The notes beneath the pieces are model-generated. The model saw only the letters and a list, made by a program, of their open reading frames with translations. It searched no databases and was not told where the DNA came from. Of a stretch of DNA of 64,000 bases, positions 1-10,679 are shown in pieces. Origin of the DNA: Osedax fenrisi. Lineage: Eukaryota > Annelida > Polychaeta > Sabellida > Siboglinidae. Each line of letters opens with the position of its first letter. Position 1 is the stretch's first letter. The stretch spans positions 28,233,495 through 28,297,494 of the forward strand of contig OZ025244.1 of assembly GCA_964019155.1 (NCBI GenBank), in the 5' to 3' direction. Made by a program: the position numbers and the translations under genes.

Positions 1-152
1 ATGGGAAAATATTATAGAAATACATACCTTACACTTATGAATTTCTGTAAATATTAGGGAGGGTGGAGGTAGACCGAAAAATTAAAATATAGATTAAAGA
101 GAGAGATAGTTAAAATAGAGAGAGAAACAATTATAAAGAGATAGGTCAACCT
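1..152 (+). repeat. Monomer type A (reference copy)
   Basis: 152 bp. Hallmark is gaaatacatacc in the left inner arm (others have aattcat), which breaks one pair of the central dyad. The purine half reads agagagatagttaaaatag and the unit ends ggtcaacct. Fourteen copies with this hallmark are seen, starting at 1, 1702, 3413, 5572, 7269, 7571, 16285, 19204, 22744, 26462, 27698, 30320, 32631 and 50826. Each starts an A-B-C-D-E-F run or a shortened form of one. Confidence 0.9.
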
Positions 153-310
153 ATGGGAAAATATTATAGAAATTCATATCTTACACTTATGAATTTCTGT
201 AAATATTAGGGAGGGTGGAGGTAGACCGAAAAATTAAATATAGATTAAAGAGAGAGAGAGAGAGAGAATTAAAATAGAGAGAGAAAAATTATACAGAGAT
301 AGGTCTACCT
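153..310 (+). repeat. Monomer type B (reference copy)
   Basis: 158 bp. Hallmarks are ttcatatcttacac, a one-base-shorter attaaatatag, a long (GA)n run before attaaaatag, and an ending of ataggtctacct. The GA run makes B the most length-variable type: the copy at 1854 is 160 bp. Confidence 0.9.
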
Positions 311-385
311 ATGGGAAAATATTATAGAAATTCATACATTACACTTATGAATTTCTGTAAATATTAGGGAGGGTGGAGGTAGACC
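302..385 (+). repeat. Nested dyad (84 nt) of the monomer core, reference copy
   Basis: Outer arms ggtctacct (302-310) and aggtagacc (377-385) are exact reverse complements. Inner arms agaaattcata (326-336) and tatgaatttct (346-356) are also exact reverse complements around the 9-nt loop cattacact. Between them aatatt / aatattt continue the pairing with one bulged base, leaving a 7/11-nt internal loop that contains the G-run. The structure recurs in nearly every monomer; type A, gaacttc and ggtcaacct variants break single pairs. A cruciform or RNA hairpin is possible; its use is unknown. Confidence 0.85.
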
Positions 386-463
386 GAAAAATTAAATATA
401 GATTAAAGAGAGAGAGAGGGGTAAAATAGAGAGAGAAACAATTATAAAGAGATAGATCTACCA
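311..463 (+). repeat. Monomer type C (reference copy)
   Basis: 153 bp. Hallmarks are ttcatacattacac, attaaatatag, gagaggggtaaaatag in the purine half and an ending of gatagatctacc followed by a instead of t before atggg in many copies. It usually follows B. It also appears in every insert-rich block shortly before the insert, where its ending is gatagatctacct. Confidence 0.9.
367..379 (+). other. G-run with four GG tracts (potential two-tetrad G4)
   Basis: gggagggtggagg carries four G tracts of two or three bases separated by single bases. This is the minimal pattern for a two-layer G-quadruplex. It recurs in almost every monomer on the same strand. Point variants seen are ggtagggtggagg (J), gggaaggtggagg (53.3 and 58.0 kb), gggagggtgtagg (9.8, 12.4, 14.0, 60.3, 62.3 kb) and gggagggttgagg (2.4 kb). 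Confidence 0.6.
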
Positions 464-614
464 ATGGGAAAATATTATAGAAATTCATACCTTACACTTA
501 TGAATTTCTGTAAATATTAGGGAGGGTGGAGGTAGACCGAAAAATTAAAATATAGATTAAAGAGAGAGATAGTTAAAATAGAGAGAGAAAAATTATAAAG
601 AGATAGGTCAACCT
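464..614 (+). repeat. Monomer type D (reference copy)
   Basis: 151 bp. Hallmarks are ttcatacc, attaaaatatag, agagagatagttaaaatag, then gaaaaattataaagagat and a ggtcaacct end. A derived form (D') with agaagcaattatacag lies two monomers before many inserts; another with gagacaaattataaag marks the 34-58 kb region. Confidence 0.88.
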
Positions 615-773
615 ATGGGAAAATATTATAGAAATTCATATCTTACACTTATGAATTTCTGTAAATATTAGGGAGGGTGGAGGAGGTAGACCGAAAAATT
701 AAAATATAGATTAAAGAGAGAGAGAGAGAATTAAAATAGTGAGAGAAACAATTATACAGAGATAGGTCTACCT
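615..773 (+). repeat. Monomer type E (reference copy)
   Basis: 159 bp. Hallmarks are ttcatatcttacac, a 3-bp duplication in the G-run giving gggtggaggaggtagacc, and aatagtgagagaaac in the purine half. The duplication adds a further GG tract to the G-rich motif. Confidence 0.9.
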
Positions 774-929
774 ATGGGAAAATATTATAGAAATTTATAT
801 CTTATACTTATGAATTTCTGTAAATATTAGGGAGGGTGGAGGTGGACCGAAAAATTAAAATATAGATTAAAGAGAGAGTGAGAGAATTAAAATAGAGAGA
901 GAAACAATTATACAGAGATAGGTCTACCT
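774..929 (+). repeat. Monomer type F (reference copy)
   Basis: 156 bp. Hallmarks are atttatatcttatac in the dyad, ggaggtggaccg instead of ggaggtagaccg, and gagagagtgagagaatt. It almost always follows type E, so E-F behaves as an inherited dimer. Confidence 0.9.
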
Positions 930-1083
930 ATGGGAAAATATTATAGAAATTCATACATTACACTTATGAATTTCTGTAAATAGTAGGGAGGGTGGAGGTA
1001 GACCGAAAAATTAAAATATAGATTAAAGAGAAAGAGAGAGAGTTAAAATAGAGAGAAACAATTATACAGAGATAGGTCAACCT
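930..1083 (+). repeat. Monomer type G (reference copy)
   Basis: 154 bp. Hallmarks are ttcatacattacac, gagaaagagagagagtt, a short aatagagagaaacaatt and an ending of ggtcaacct. This copy also has aaatagtaggg for aaatattaggg. G is commonly the second monomer after an insert. Confidence 0.88.
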
Positions 1084-1235
1084 ATGGGAAAATATTATAG
1101 AAATTCATGCCTTACACTTATGAATTTCTGTAATTATTAGGGAGGGTGGAGGTAGACCGAAAAATTAAATATACATTAAAGAGAGAGATAATTAAAATAG
1201 AGAGAGGGAACAATTATAAAGAGATAGGTCTACCT
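1084..1235 (+). repeat. Monomer type H (reference copy)
   Basis: 152 bp. Hallmarks are ttcatgcc, ctgtaattattaggg, aaatatacattaaagag and gagataattaaaatagag followed by agggaacaatt. It usually follows G. A sublineage lacks one t (gaaaaataaatatac), seen near 12159, 13730, 14652, 14960, 44235 and 48134; another lacks one a (cattaagagag), seen near 18690, 50310 and 54780. Confidence 0.88.
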
Positions 1236-1394
1236 ATGGGAAAATATTATAGAAATTCATACCTTACACTTATGAATTTCTGTAAATATTAGGGAGGGTG
1301 GAGGAGGTAGACCGAAAAATTAAAATATAGATTAAAGAGAGAGAGAGAGAATTAAAATAGTGAGAGAAACAATTATACAGAGATAGGTCTACCT
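1236..1394 (+). repeat. E-like monomer with ttcatacc (hybrid)
   Basis: 159 bp. It has the E hallmarks gggtggaggaggtagacc and aatagtgagag but the ttcatacc inner arm usual for D and I. This mosaic indicates an exchange or conversion within the dyad region. Confidence 0.8.
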
Positions 1395-1550
1395 ATGGGA
1401 AAATATTATAGAAATTTATATCTTATACTTATGAATTTCTGTAAATATTAGGGAGGGTGGAGGTGGACCGAAACATTAAAATATAGATTAAAGAGAGAGT
1501 GAGAGAATTAAAATAGAGAGAGAAACAATTATACAGAGATAGGTCTACAT
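1395..1550 (+). repeat. F-like monomer with gaaacattaaaa
   Basis: 156 bp. It is type F (tttatatcttatac, ggtggacc) but has ccgaaacattaaaat and ends ggtctacat, so the right half of the outer site is mutated. The same gaaacattaaaat / ggtctacat pair recurs in the monomer starting near 5270, so this subtype was copied. Confidence 0.8.
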
Positions 1551-1701
1551 ATGGGAAAATATTATAGAAATTCATATCTTACACTTATGAATTACTGTAA
1601 ATATTAGGTAGGGTGGAGGTAGACCGAAAAATTAAATATAGATTAAAGAGAGAGAGGGGTAAAATAGAGAGAGAAACAATTATAAAGAGATAGGTCTACC
1701 T
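1551..1701 (+). repeat. Monomer type J (reference copy)
   Basis: 151 bp. Hallmarks are ttcatatcttacac, attaggtagggtggagg (one G-run base changed to t) and gagagagaggggtaaaat, ending ataggtctacct. J regularly precedes type A. Confidence 0.85.
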
Positions 1702-2439
1702 ATGGGAAAATATTATAGAAATACATACCTTACACTTATGAATTTCTGTAAATATTAGGGAGGGTGGAGGTAGACCGAAAAATTAAAATATAGATTAAAG
1801 AGAGAGATAGTTAAAATAGAGAGAGAAACAATTATAAAGAGATAGGTCAACCTATGGGAAAATATTATAGAAATTCATATCTTACACTTATGAATTTCTG
1901 TAAATATTAGGGAGGGTGGAGGTAGACCGAAAAATTAAATATAGATTAAAGAGAGAGAGAGAGAGAGAGAATTAAAATAGAGAGAGAAAAATTATACAGA
2001 GATAGGTCTACCTATGGGAAAATATTATAGAAATTCATACATTACACTTATGAATTTCTGTAAATATTAGGGAGGGTGGAGGTAGACCGAAAAATTAAAT
2101 ATAGATTAAAGAGAGAGAGGGGTAAAATAGAGAGAGAAACAATTATACAGAGATAGGTCAACCTATGGGAAAATATTATAGAAATTCATACCTTACACTT
2201 ATGAACTTCTGTAAATATTAGGGAGGGTGGAGGTAGACCGAAAAATTAAAATATAGATTAAAGAGAGAGAGATAGTTAAAGAGAGAGAAACAATTATACA
2301 AAGATAGGTCAACCTATGGGAAAATATTATAGAAATTCATACCTTACACTTATGAATTTCTGTAAATATTAGGGAGGGTTGAGGTAGACCGAAACATTTA
2401 AATATAGATTAGAAAAAAATATAGTTAAAACGTGAACAC

Positions 2440-2466
2440 GGGATAATTTATTCTATAAATTATCCC
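2440..2466 (+). repeat. Perfect 27-bp hairpin in the insert
   Basis: Arms gggataattta (2440-2450) and taaattatccc (2456-2466) are exact 11-bp reverse complements around ttcta. It is present in all 18 copies; only copy 14 (48931) loses the outermost pair, through a G to A change. It lies 9 bases inside the left edge of the insert. It is not followed by a T-run, so it does not look like an intrinsic terminator. Confidence 0.9.
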
Positions 2467-2597
2467 ACAGAAAGAACCAGCGCATACTGCAATACCGATA
2501 ATGGAGGTCTACAGTTGATGGCCGGCAGTCTAATGTGAGGAGAAATACCGGTCCATCATATGGAATGCGTTAGTTACAACCATAGAATAATAGTATC

Positions 2598-2611
2598 ATA
2601 TACTAGTATAT
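2598..2611. repeat. 14-bp perfect palindrome in the insert
   Basis: atatactagtatat equals its own reverse complement. It is unchanged in the insert copies and lies in the AT-rich second part. It could be a dimeric protein site or chance in AT-rich DNA; nothing here decides. Confidence 0.7.
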
Positions 2612-2714
2612 ATTGTTACGTAAGATTATAATATAGTATGATATATTATAAGTAGAGTATCATCAATGATTTTCTGAGGAAAAATATAGTGAAATAATAT
2701 AGTAGTGTAATTCG

Positions 2715-2730
2715 ATTTTGTACGCAAAAT
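2715..2730 (+). repeat. Small hairpin near the right end of the insert
   Basis: attttg and caaaat pair around tacg. Copies 8, 10 and 12 have a G to T change (attttt) that removes the loop-closing pair, a mutation that marks one lineage of inserts. Confidence 0.65.
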
Positions 2731-2803
2731 ATGACTAAGGATTAAAATATAGATTAGAGAAGGATATATATATATATATATAGTGAGAGAGAATGGTCTA
2801 CCT

Positions 2804-5800
2804 ATGGGAAAATATTATAGAAATTTATATCTTACACTTATGAATTTCTGTAAATATTAGGGAGGGTGGAGGTAGACCGAAAAATTAAATATAGATTAAA
2901 GAGAGAGATAATTAAAATAGAGAGAGGGAACAATTATAAAGAGATAGGTCTACCTATGGGAAAATATTATAGAAATTCATACATTACACTTATGAATTTC
3001 TGTAAATATTAGGGAGGGTGGAGGTAGACCGAAAAATTAAAATATAGATTAAAGAGAAAGAGAGAGAGTTAAAATAGAGAGAAACAATTATACAGAGATA
3101 GGTCAACCTATGGGAAAATATTATAGAAATTCATGCCTTACACTTATGAATTTCTGTAATTATTAGGGAGGGTGGAGGTAGACCGAAAAATTAAATATAC
3201 ATTAAAGAGAGAGATAATTAAAATAGAGAGAGGGAACAATTATAAAGAGATAGGTCTACCTATGGGAAAATATTATAGAAATTCATATCTTACACTTATG
3301 AATTACTGTAAATATTAGGTAGGGTGGAGGTAGACCGAAAAATTAAATATAGATTAAAGAGAGAGAGGGGTAAAATAGAGAGAGAAACAATTATAAAGAG
3401 ATAGGTCTACCTATGGGAAAATATTATAGAAATACATACCTTACACTTATGAATTTCTGTAAATATTAGGGAGGGTGGAGGTAGACCGAAAAATTAAAAT
3501 ATAGATTAAAGAGAGAGATAGTTAAAATAGAGAGAGAAACAATTATAAAGAGATAGGTCAACCTATGGGAAAATATTATAGAAATTCATATCTTACACTT
3601 ATGAATTTCTGTAAATATTAGGGAGGGTGGAGGTAGACCGAAAAATTAAATATAGATTAAAGAGAGAGAGAGAGAGAGAGAATTAAAATAGAGAGAGAAA
3701 AATTATACAGAGATAGGTCTACCTATGGGAAAATATTATAGAAATTCATACATTACACTTATGAATTTCTGTAAATATTAGGGAGGGTGGAGGTAGACCG
3801 AAAAATTAAATATAGATTAAAGAGAGAGAGAGGGGTAAAATAGAGAGAGAAACAATTATAAAGAGATAGATCTACCAATGGGAAAATATTATAGAAATTC
3901 ATACCTTACACTTATGAATTTCTGTAAATATTAGGGAGGGTGGAGGTAGACCGAAAAATTAAAATATAGATTAAAGAGAGAGATAGTTAAAATAGAGAGA
4001 GAAAAATTATAAAGAGATAGGTCAACCTATGGGAAAATATTATAGAAATTCATATCTTACACTTATGAATTTCTGTAAATATTAGGGAGGGTGGAGGAGG
4101 TAGACCGAAAAATTAAAATATAGATTAAAGAGAGAGAGAGAGAATTAAAATAGTGAGAGAAACAATTATACAGAGATAGGTCTACCTATGGGAAAATATT
4201 ATAGAAATTTATATCTTATACTTATGAATTTCTGTAAATATTAGGGAGGGTGGAGGTGGACCGAAAAATTAAAATATAGATTAAAGAGAGAGTGAGAGAA
4301 TTAAAATAGAGAGAGAAACAATTATACAGAGATAGGTCTACCTATGGGAAAATATTATAGAAATTCATACATTACACTTATGAATTTCTGTAAATAGTAG
4401 GGAGGGTGGAGGTAGACCGAAAAATTAAAATATAGATTAAAGAGAAAGCGAGAGAGTTAAAATAGAGAGAAACAATTATACAGAGATAGGTCAACCTATG
4501 GGAAAATATTATAGAAATTCATGCCTTACACTTATGAATTTCTGTAATTATTAGGGAGGGTGGAGGTAGACCGAAAAATTAAATATACATTAAAGATAGA
4601 GATAATTAAAATAGAGAGAGGGAACAATTATAAAGAGATAGGTCTACCTATGGGAAAATATTATAGAAATTCATACCTTACACTTATGAATTTCTGTAAA
4701 TATTAGGGAGGGTGGAGGTAGACCGAAAAATTAAAATATAGATTAAAGAGAGAGAGAGAGAGAATTAAAATAGAGAGAGAAAAATTATACAGAGATAGGT
4801 CTACCTATGGGAAAATATTATAGAAATTTATATCTTACACTTATGAATTTCTGTAAATATTAGGGAGGGTGGAGGTAGACCGAAAAATTAAATATAGATT
4901 AAAGAGAGAGATAATTAAAATAGAGAGAGGGAACAATTATAAAGAGATAGGTCTACCTATGGGAAAATATTATAGAAATTCATACATTACACTTATGAAT
5001 TTCTGTAAATATTAGGGAGGGTGGAGGTAGACCGAAAAATTAAAATATAGATTAAAGAGAAAGAGAGAGAGTTAAAATAGAGAGAAACAATTATACAGAG
5101 ATAGGTCAACCTATGGGAAAATATTATAGAAATTCATGCCTTACACTTATGAATTTCTGTAATTATTAGGGAGGGTGGAGGTAGACCGAAAAATTAAATA
5201 TAGATTAAAGAGAGAGATAATTAAAATAGAGAGAGGGAACAATTATAAAGAGATAGGTCTACCTATGGGAAAATATTATAGAAATTCATACATTACACTT
5301 ATGAATTTCTGTAAATATTAGGGAGGGTGGAGGTGGACCGAAACATTAAAATATAGATTAAAGAGAGAGTGAGAGAATTAAAATAGAGAGAGAAACAATT
5401 ATACAGAGATAGGTCTACATATGGGAAAATATTATAGAAATTCATATCTTACACTTATGAATTACTGTAAATATTAGGTAGGGTGGAGGTAGACCGAAAA
5501 ATTAAATATAGATTAAAGAGAGAGAGGGGTAAAATAGAGAGAGAAACAATTATAAAGAGATAGGTCTACCTATGGGAAAATATTATAGAAATACATACCT
5601 TACACTTATGAATTTCTGTAAATATTAGGGAGGGTGGAGGTAGACCGAAAAATTAAAATATAGATTAAAGAGAGAGATAGTTAAAATAGAGAGAGAAACA
5701 ATTATAAAGAGATAGGTCAACCTATGGGAAAATATTATAGAAATTCATATCTTACACTTATGAATTTCTGTAAATATTAGGGAGGGTGGAGGTAGACCAA

Positions 5801-8800
5801 AAAATTAAATATAGATTAAAGAGAGAGAGAGAGAGAGAGAATTAAAATAGAGAGAGAAAAATTATACAGAGATAGGTCTACCTATGGGAAAATATTATAG
5901 AAATTCATACATTACACTTATGAATTTCTGTAAATATTAGGGAGGGTGGAGGTAGACCGAAAAATTAAATATAGATTAAAGAGAGAGAGAGGGGTAAAAT
6001 AGAGAGAGAAACAATTATAAAGAGATAGATCTACCAATGGGAAAATATTATAGAAATTCATACCTTACACTTATGAATTTCTGTAAATATTAGGGAGGGT
6101 GGAGGTAGACCGAAAAATTAAAATATAGATTAAAGAGAGAGATAGTTAAAATAGAGAGAGAAAAATTATAAAGAGATAAGTCAACCTATGGGAAAATATT
6201 ATAGAAATTCATATCTTACACTTATGAATTTCTGTAAATATTAGGGAGGGTGGAGGAGGTAGACCGAAAAATTAAAATATAGATTAAAGAGAGAGAGAGA
6301 GAATTAAAATAGTGAGAGAAACAATTATACAGAGATAGGTCTACCTATGGGAAAATATTATAGAAATTTATATCTTATACTTATGAATTTCTGTAAATAT
6401 TAGGGAGGGTGGAGGTGGACCGAAAAATTAAAATATAGATTAAAGAGAGAGTGAGAGAATTAAAATAGAGAGAGAAACAATTATACAGAGATAGGTCTAA
6501 CTATGGGAACATATTATAGAAATTCATACATTACACTTATGAATTTCTGTAAATAGTAGGGAGGGTGGAGGTAGACCGAAAAATTAAAATATAGATTAAA
6601 GAGAAAGCGAGAGAGTTAAAATAGAGAGAAACAATTATACAGAGATAGGTCAACCTATGGGAAAATATTATAGAAATTCATGCCTTACACTTATGAATTT
6701 CTGTAATTATTAGGGAGGGTGGAGGTAGACCGAAAAATTAAATATACATTAAAGATAGAGATAATTAAAATAGAGAGAGGGAACAATTATAAAGAGATAG
6801 GTCTACCTACGGGAAAATATTATAGAAATTCATACCTTACACTTATGAATTTCTGTAAATATTAGGGAGGGTGGAGGTAGACCGAAAAATTAAAATATAG
6901 ATTAAAGAGAGAGAGAGAGAGAATTAAAATAGAGAGAGAAAAATTATACAGAGATAGGTCTACCTATGGGAAAATATTATAGAAATTTATATCTTACACT
7001 TATGAATTTCTGTAAATATTAGGGAGGGTGGAGGTAGACCGAAAAATTAAATATAGATTAAAGAGAGAGATAATTAAAATAGAGAGAGGGAACAATTATA
7101 AAGAGATAGGTCTACCTATGGGAAAATATTATAGAAATTCATATCTTACACTTATGAATTTCTGTAAATATTAGGTAGGGTGGAGGTAGACCGAAAAATT
7201 AAATATAGATTAAAGAGAGAGAGGGGTAAAATAGAGAGAGAAACAATTATAAAGAGATAGGTCTACCTATGGGAAAATATTATAGAAATACATACCTTAC
7301 ACTTATGAATTTCTGTAAATATTAGGGAGGGTGGAGGTAGACCGAAAAATTAAAATATAGATTAAAGAGAGATATAGTTAAAATAGAGAGAGAAAAATTA
7401 TAAAGAGTTAGGTCAACCTATGGGAAAATATTATAGAAATTCATATCTTACACTTATGAATTTCTGTAAATATTAGGTAGGGTGGAGGTAGACCGAAAAA
7501 TTAAATATAGATTAAAGAGAGAGAGGGGTAAAATAGAGAGAGAAACAATTATAAAGAGATAGGTCTACCTATGGGAAAATATTATAGAAATACATACCTT
7601 ACACTTATGAATTTCTGTAAATATTAGGGAGGGTGGAGGTAGACCGAAAAATTAAAATATAGATTAAAGAGAGAGATAGTTAAAATAGAGAGAGAAACAA
7701 TTATAAAGAGATAGGTCAACCTATGGGAAAATATTATAGAAATTCATATCTTACACTTATGAATTTCTGTAAATATTAGGGAGGGTGGAGGTAGACCGAA
7801 AAATTAAATATAGATTAAAGAGAGAGAGAGAGAGAGAGAATTAAAATAGAGAGAGAAAAATTATACAGAGATAGGTCTACCTATGGGAAAATATTATAGA
7901 AATTCATACATTACACTTATGAATTTCTGTAAATATTAGGGAGGGTGTAGGTAGACCGAAAAATTAAATATAGATTAAAGAGAGAGAGAGGGGTAAAATA
8001 GAGAGAGAAACAATTATAAAGAGATAGATCTACCAATGGGAAAATATTATAGAAATTCATACCTTACACTTATGAATTTCTGTAAATATTAGGGAGGGTG
8101 GAGGTAGATCGAAAAATTAAAATATAGATTAAAGAGAGAGATAGTTAAAATAGAGAGAGAAAAATTATAAAGAGATAGGTCAACCTATGGGAAAATATTA
8201 TAGAAATTCATATCTTACACTTATGAATTTCTGTAAATATTAGGGAGGGTGGAGGAGGTAGACCGAAAAATTAAAATATAGATTAAAGAGAGAGAGAGAG
8301 AATTAAAATAGTGAGAGAAACAATTATACAGAGATAGGTCTACCTATGGGAAAATATTATAGAAATTTATATCTTATACTTATGAATTTCTGTAAATATT
8401 AGGGAGGGTGGAGGTGGACCGAAAAATTAAAATATAGATTAAAGAGAGAGTGAGAGAATTAAAATAGAGAGAGAAACAATTATACAGAGATAGGTCTACC
8501 TATGGGAAAATATTATAGAAATTCATACATTACACTTATGAATTTCTGTAAATAGTAGGGAGGGTGGAGGTAGACCGAAAAATTAAAATATAGATTAAAG
8601 AGAAAGAGAGAGAGTTAAAATAGAGAGAAACAATTATACAGAGATAGGTCAACCTATGGGAAAATATTATAGAAATTCATGCCTTACACTTATGAATTTC
8701 TGTAATTATTAGGGAGGGTGGAGGTAGACCGAAAAATTAAATATACATTAAAGAGAGAGATAATTAAAATAGAGAGAGGGAACAATTATAAAGAGATAGG

Positions 8801-10312
8801 TCTACCTATGGGAAAATATTATAGAAATTCATACCTTACACTTATGAATTTCTGTAAATATTAGGGAGGGTGGAGGTAGACCGAAAAATTAAAATATAGA
8901 TTAAAGAGAGAGAGAGAGAATTAAAATAGAGAGAGAAAAATTATACAGAGATAGGTCTACCTATGGGAAAATATTATAGAAATTCATACCTTACACTTAT
9001 GAATTTCTGTAAATATTAGGGAGGGTGGAGGTAGACCGAAAAATTAAAATATAGATTAAAGAGAGAGATAGTTAAAATAGAGAGAGAAGCAATTATACAG
9101 AGATAGGTCAACCTATGGGAAAATATTATAGAAATTCATACCTTACACTTATGAACTTCTGTAAATATTAGGGAGGGTGGAGGTAGACCGAAAAATTAAA
9201 ATATAGATTAAAGAGAGAGATAGTTAAAATAGAGAGAGAAAAATTATAAAGAGATAGGTCAACCTATGGGAAAATATTATAGAAATTCATATCTTACACT
9301 TATGAATTTCTGTAAATATTAGGGAGGGTGGAGGAGGTAGACCGAAAAATTAAAATATAGATTAAAGAGAGAGAGAGAGAATTAAAATAGTGAGAGAAAC
9401 AATTATACAGATATAGGTCAACCTATGGGAAAATATTATAGAAATTCATACCTTACACTTATGAATTTCTGTAAATATTAGGGAGGGTGGAGGTAGACCG
9501 AAAAATTAAAATATAGATTAAAGAGAGAGATAATTAAAATAGAGAGAGGGAACAATTATAAAGAGATAGGTCTACCTATGGGAAAATATTATAGAAATTC
9601 ATACCTTACACTTATGAATTTCTGTAAATATTAGGGAGGGTGGAGGTAGACCGAAAAATTAAAATATAGATTAAAGAGAGAGAGAGAGAGAATTAAAATA
9701 GAGAGAGAAAAATTATACAGAGATAGGTCTACCTATGGGAAAATATTATAGAAATTCATACATTACACTTATGAATTTCTGTAAATATTAGGGAGGGTGT
9801 AGGTAGACCGACAAATTAAATATAGATTAAAGAGAGAGAGAGGGGTAAAATAGAGAGAGAAACAATTATAAAGAGATAGATCTACCAATGGGAAAATATT
9901 ATAGAAATTCATACCTTACACTTATGAATTTCTGTAAATATTAGGGAGGGTGGAGGTAGACCGAAAAATTAAAATATAGATTAAAGAGAGAGATAGTTAA
10001 AATAGAGAGAGAAAAATTATAAAGAGATAGGTCAACCTATGGGAAAATATTATAGAAATTCATATCTTACACTTATGAATTTCTGTAAATATTAGGGAGG
10101 GTGGAGGAGGTAGACCGAAAAATTAAAATATAGATTAAAGAGAGAGAGAGAGAATTAAAATAGTGAGAGAAACAATTATACAGATATAGGTCAACCTATG
10201 GGAAAATATTATAGAAATTCATACCTTACACTTATGAATTTCTGTAAATATTAGGGAGGGTGGAGGTAGACCGAAACATTTAAATATAGATTAGAAAAAA
10301 ATATAGTTAAAA
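2804..10312 (+). repeat. Monomer block 2 (about 48 monomers)
   Basis: Begins with the post-insert monomer type L (tttatatcttacac with agataattaaaat), then G, H and J. Full A-B-C-D-E-F-G-H runs start at 3413, 5572 and 7571; a lone A-J pair starts at 7269. The runs at 3413 and 5572 share two private changes (gagaaagcgag and taaagatagag) at an exact offset of 2,159 bp, so they are a tandem duplication. Near 5798 the only CpG of one monomer is changed (gaccaaaaa). Confidence 0.88.
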
Positions 10313-10679
10313 CGTGAACACGGGATAATTTATTCTATAAATTATCCCACAGAAAGAACCAGCACATACTGCAATACCGATAATGGAGGTCTACAGTTGA
10401 TGGCCGGCAGTCTAATGTGAGGAGAAATACCGGTCCATCATATGGAATGCGTTAGTTACAACCATAGAATAATAGTATCATATACTAGTATATATTGTTA
10501 CGTAAGATTATAATATAGTATGATATATTATAAGTAGAGTATCATCAATGATTTTCTAAGGAAAAATATAATGAAATAATATAGTAGTGTAATTCGATTT
10601 TGTACGCAAAATATGACTAAGGATTCAAATATAGATTAGAGAAGGATATATATATATAGTGAGAGAGAATGGTCTACCT
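10313..10679 (+). repeat. Insert copy 2, (TA)6
   Basis: 367 bp: 310-bp body, then attagagaagga, (TA)6 and the monomer-like tail. It has agcacat and ggattcaaat (haplotype 2) and shares tataatgaaat with copy 3 only. The lead monomer is preceded by cagatataggtcaacct, the linked left-flank allele. Confidence 0.9.

Larger units (their letters stand above)
1..2430 (+). repeat. Monomer block 1 (15 monomers plus truncated lead monomer)
   Basis: Starts, in order, at 1, 153, 311, 464, 615, 774, 930, 1084, 1236, 1395, 1551, 1702, 1854, 2014, 2165 and 2316. The first eleven run A-B-C-D-E-F-G-H-E'-F'-J; A-B-C then restart at 1702, giving an 11-monomer period of 1,701 bp. The unit at 2165 carries gaacttctg and ttaaagagag (type K). 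The unit at 2316 is cut after 115 bp by the first insert. Confidence 0.9.
2431..2803 (+). repeat. Insert copy 1: 310-bp non-monomer segment plus (TA)9 and tail
   Basis: Bases 2431-2740 have no similarity to the monomer. They are 101/310 G+C, with about 44% in the first 140 bp and 24% in the rest. Left of it the lead monomer reads catttaaatatagattaga; right of it monomer-like sequence resumes with attaaaatatagattaga, (TA)9 and gagaatggtctacct. So a diverged copy of the same ~35-bp monomer part lies on both sides. This copy has agcgcat and ggattaaaat, and is the only one with tttctgagga where the others read tttctaagga. No ORF, terminal inverted repeat or known element is recognised. Confidence 0.9.

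Noticed and set aside
1..57. Micro-ORF of 18 codons (MGKYYRNTYLTLMNFCKY) starting at atggg in each monomer
   Set aside because: It recurs because the DNA recurs. It covers the dyad, ends at tag, has no ribosome-binding or splice context, and variants change residues freely. No evidence of translation.
361..372. ttaggg, the vertebrate-type telomere unit, in the monomer
   Set aside because: One isolated copy per ~154 bp inside attagggaggg; there is no tandem ttaggg run, so it is not telomeric.
2423..2446. CENP-B box in aaaacgtgaacacggga
   Set aside because: Only the anncggg half fits; the ttcg half required by the consensus is aaac here.
2440..2466. Intrinsic transcription terminator
   Set aside because: The stem is AT-rich and no T-run follows it on either strand.
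2500..2523. Homology of the insert to the monomer (ggaggtctacagttgatgg resembling ggtctacctatggg)
   Set aside because: Only about eight bases agree and the position is out of phase with the monomer period; chance is likely.
2510..2720. tRNA-type Pol III promoter boxes (tggccggcagt and attcgattt) suggesting a SINE
   Set aside because: Both boxes match poorly, their spacing is too long, and there is no A- or T-rich tail with a terminator.
2431..2740. Transposon or MITE with terminal inverted repeats
   Set aside because: The segment ends (cgtgaacac and gactaagg) are not inverted repeats, no ORF is present, and all copies share the same flanks. The aaatatagattaga on both sides is monomer sequence and not a clear target duplication.
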